Origin: an uncultured beta proteobacterium
GTDB taxonomy: Bacteria > Pseudomonadota > Gammaproteobacteria > Burkholderiales > Burkholderiaceae
Length of the DNA: 6,513 nt
Direction of reading: 5' to 3'
Assembly (NCBI GenBank): GCA_903930665.1
Contig: CAIYZI010000114.1
Location: 1-6,513, forward strand
Shown: one piece after another, positions 6,299 through 6,513 of the stretch
Position numbering within the stretch: position 1 is the stretch's first letter
Layout of the letters: every line of letters begins with the position of its first letter
The notes under the pieces: generated by a model
Databases searched by the model: none
The model's input: only the letters and a program-made list of their open reading frames with translations
What the model was told of the DNA's origin: nothing
Program-made: the position numbers and the translations under genes

Positions 6299-6513
6299 AT
6301 GAATACTTTCATCCGCTGTTTAGCAGTAATTTTCTTTAGTCTTGGCATCTGCTTTACAAGTAATGCTCAGGCACAAACTAACGATGGCTTTGTCGATCTG
6401 ATTGATGGCATGAGCCTAAGCAATTGGAATTTTATTGGGAATGCCAATTGGAAAATATCCAATGGCCAGTTTATGAGTGATAAACCCAGTGGTTTTATGG
6501 TGAGCACTCAAAC
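6299..6513 (+). CDS. Secreted DUF1080 / 3-keto-disaccharide hydrolase-like protein (N-terminal part, cut by window edge)
   Basis: The frame is open from the ATG at 6299 to the right edge: 71 complete codons plus two bases. Residues 1-25 form a Sec signal peptide (Arg6, then hydrophobic LAVIFFSLGICFT) with a likely AQA|Q cleavage after residue 25, so the protein should be periplasmic or exported. The mature start, DGFVDLIDGMSLSNWNFIGNANWKISNGQF (29-58), matches the opening of the DUF1080 (PF06439) jelly-roll fold, whose members usually begin with an FDG-x-L-x-x-W segment and then a W-x-V/I-x-D/N-G strand. The family is lectin/glycosidase-like and is named for 3-keto-disaccharide hydrolase activity; the substrate here is unknown. 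The family call rests on the first 30 mature residues only. It is divergent from the lipoprotein gene and has a good AGGAG site. Confidence 0.8.
   Translation, partial: MNTFIRCLAVIFFSLGICFTSNAQAQTNDGFVDLIDGMSLSNWNFIGNANWKISNGQFMSDKPSGFMVSTQ

Overview
The window looks like a piece of a low-to-mid GC betaproteobacterial chromosome (Burkholderiales, with a freshwater Polynucleobacter-like flavour). This rests on the protein types, the fairly AT-rich codon use and the gene style. It is an inference from recognition, not a database result.

Layout, left to right. (1) Positions 1-917, minus strand: the N-terminal 305 residues of L-aspartate oxidase (NadB), the first enzyme of de novo NAD synthesis; its C-terminus runs off the left edge. 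(2) 918-983: a 66-nt gap with a perfect 11-bp inverted repeat that reaches the nadB start codon, plus three imperfect 10-11 bp repeats. (3) 984-3857, minus: the catalytic alpha subunit of a cytoplasmic, Mo- or W-dependent formate dehydrogenase. (4) 3858-3898: a 41-nt intercistronic gap with a 14-bp perfect palindrome. (5) 3899-5701, minus: the NAD-reducing beta subunit, a NuoE-NuoF fusion. (6) 5702-5898: a leader/promoter region with two separate dyad symmetries, candidate operators. (7) 5899-6123, minus: a very small lipoprotein of unknown function. (8) 6124-6298: a divergent intergenic region. (9) 6299-6513, plus: the start of a secreted DUF1080 / 3-keto-disaccharide-hydrolase-like protein, cut by the right edge.

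How the genes work together. The beta and alpha subunits form a two-subunit NAD-dependent formate dehydrogenase of the Methylobacterium FDH1 architecture. Formate is oxidised at the Mo/W-bis-pterin site of alpha, electrons pass along its Fe-S clusters, and NAD+ is reduced at the FMN site of beta. nadB lies downstream on the same strand, so read-through from the fdh genes is possible, but the hairpin at its start suggests separate control. No fdhD, fdsC or fdsD type maturation gene is inside the window.

No mobile element, CRISPR array, rRNA or tRNA was seen. The window is mostly well-understood metabolism. The points worth a second look are the non-coding dyads and the apparent absence of the His-Cys3 cluster site in the alpha subunit.
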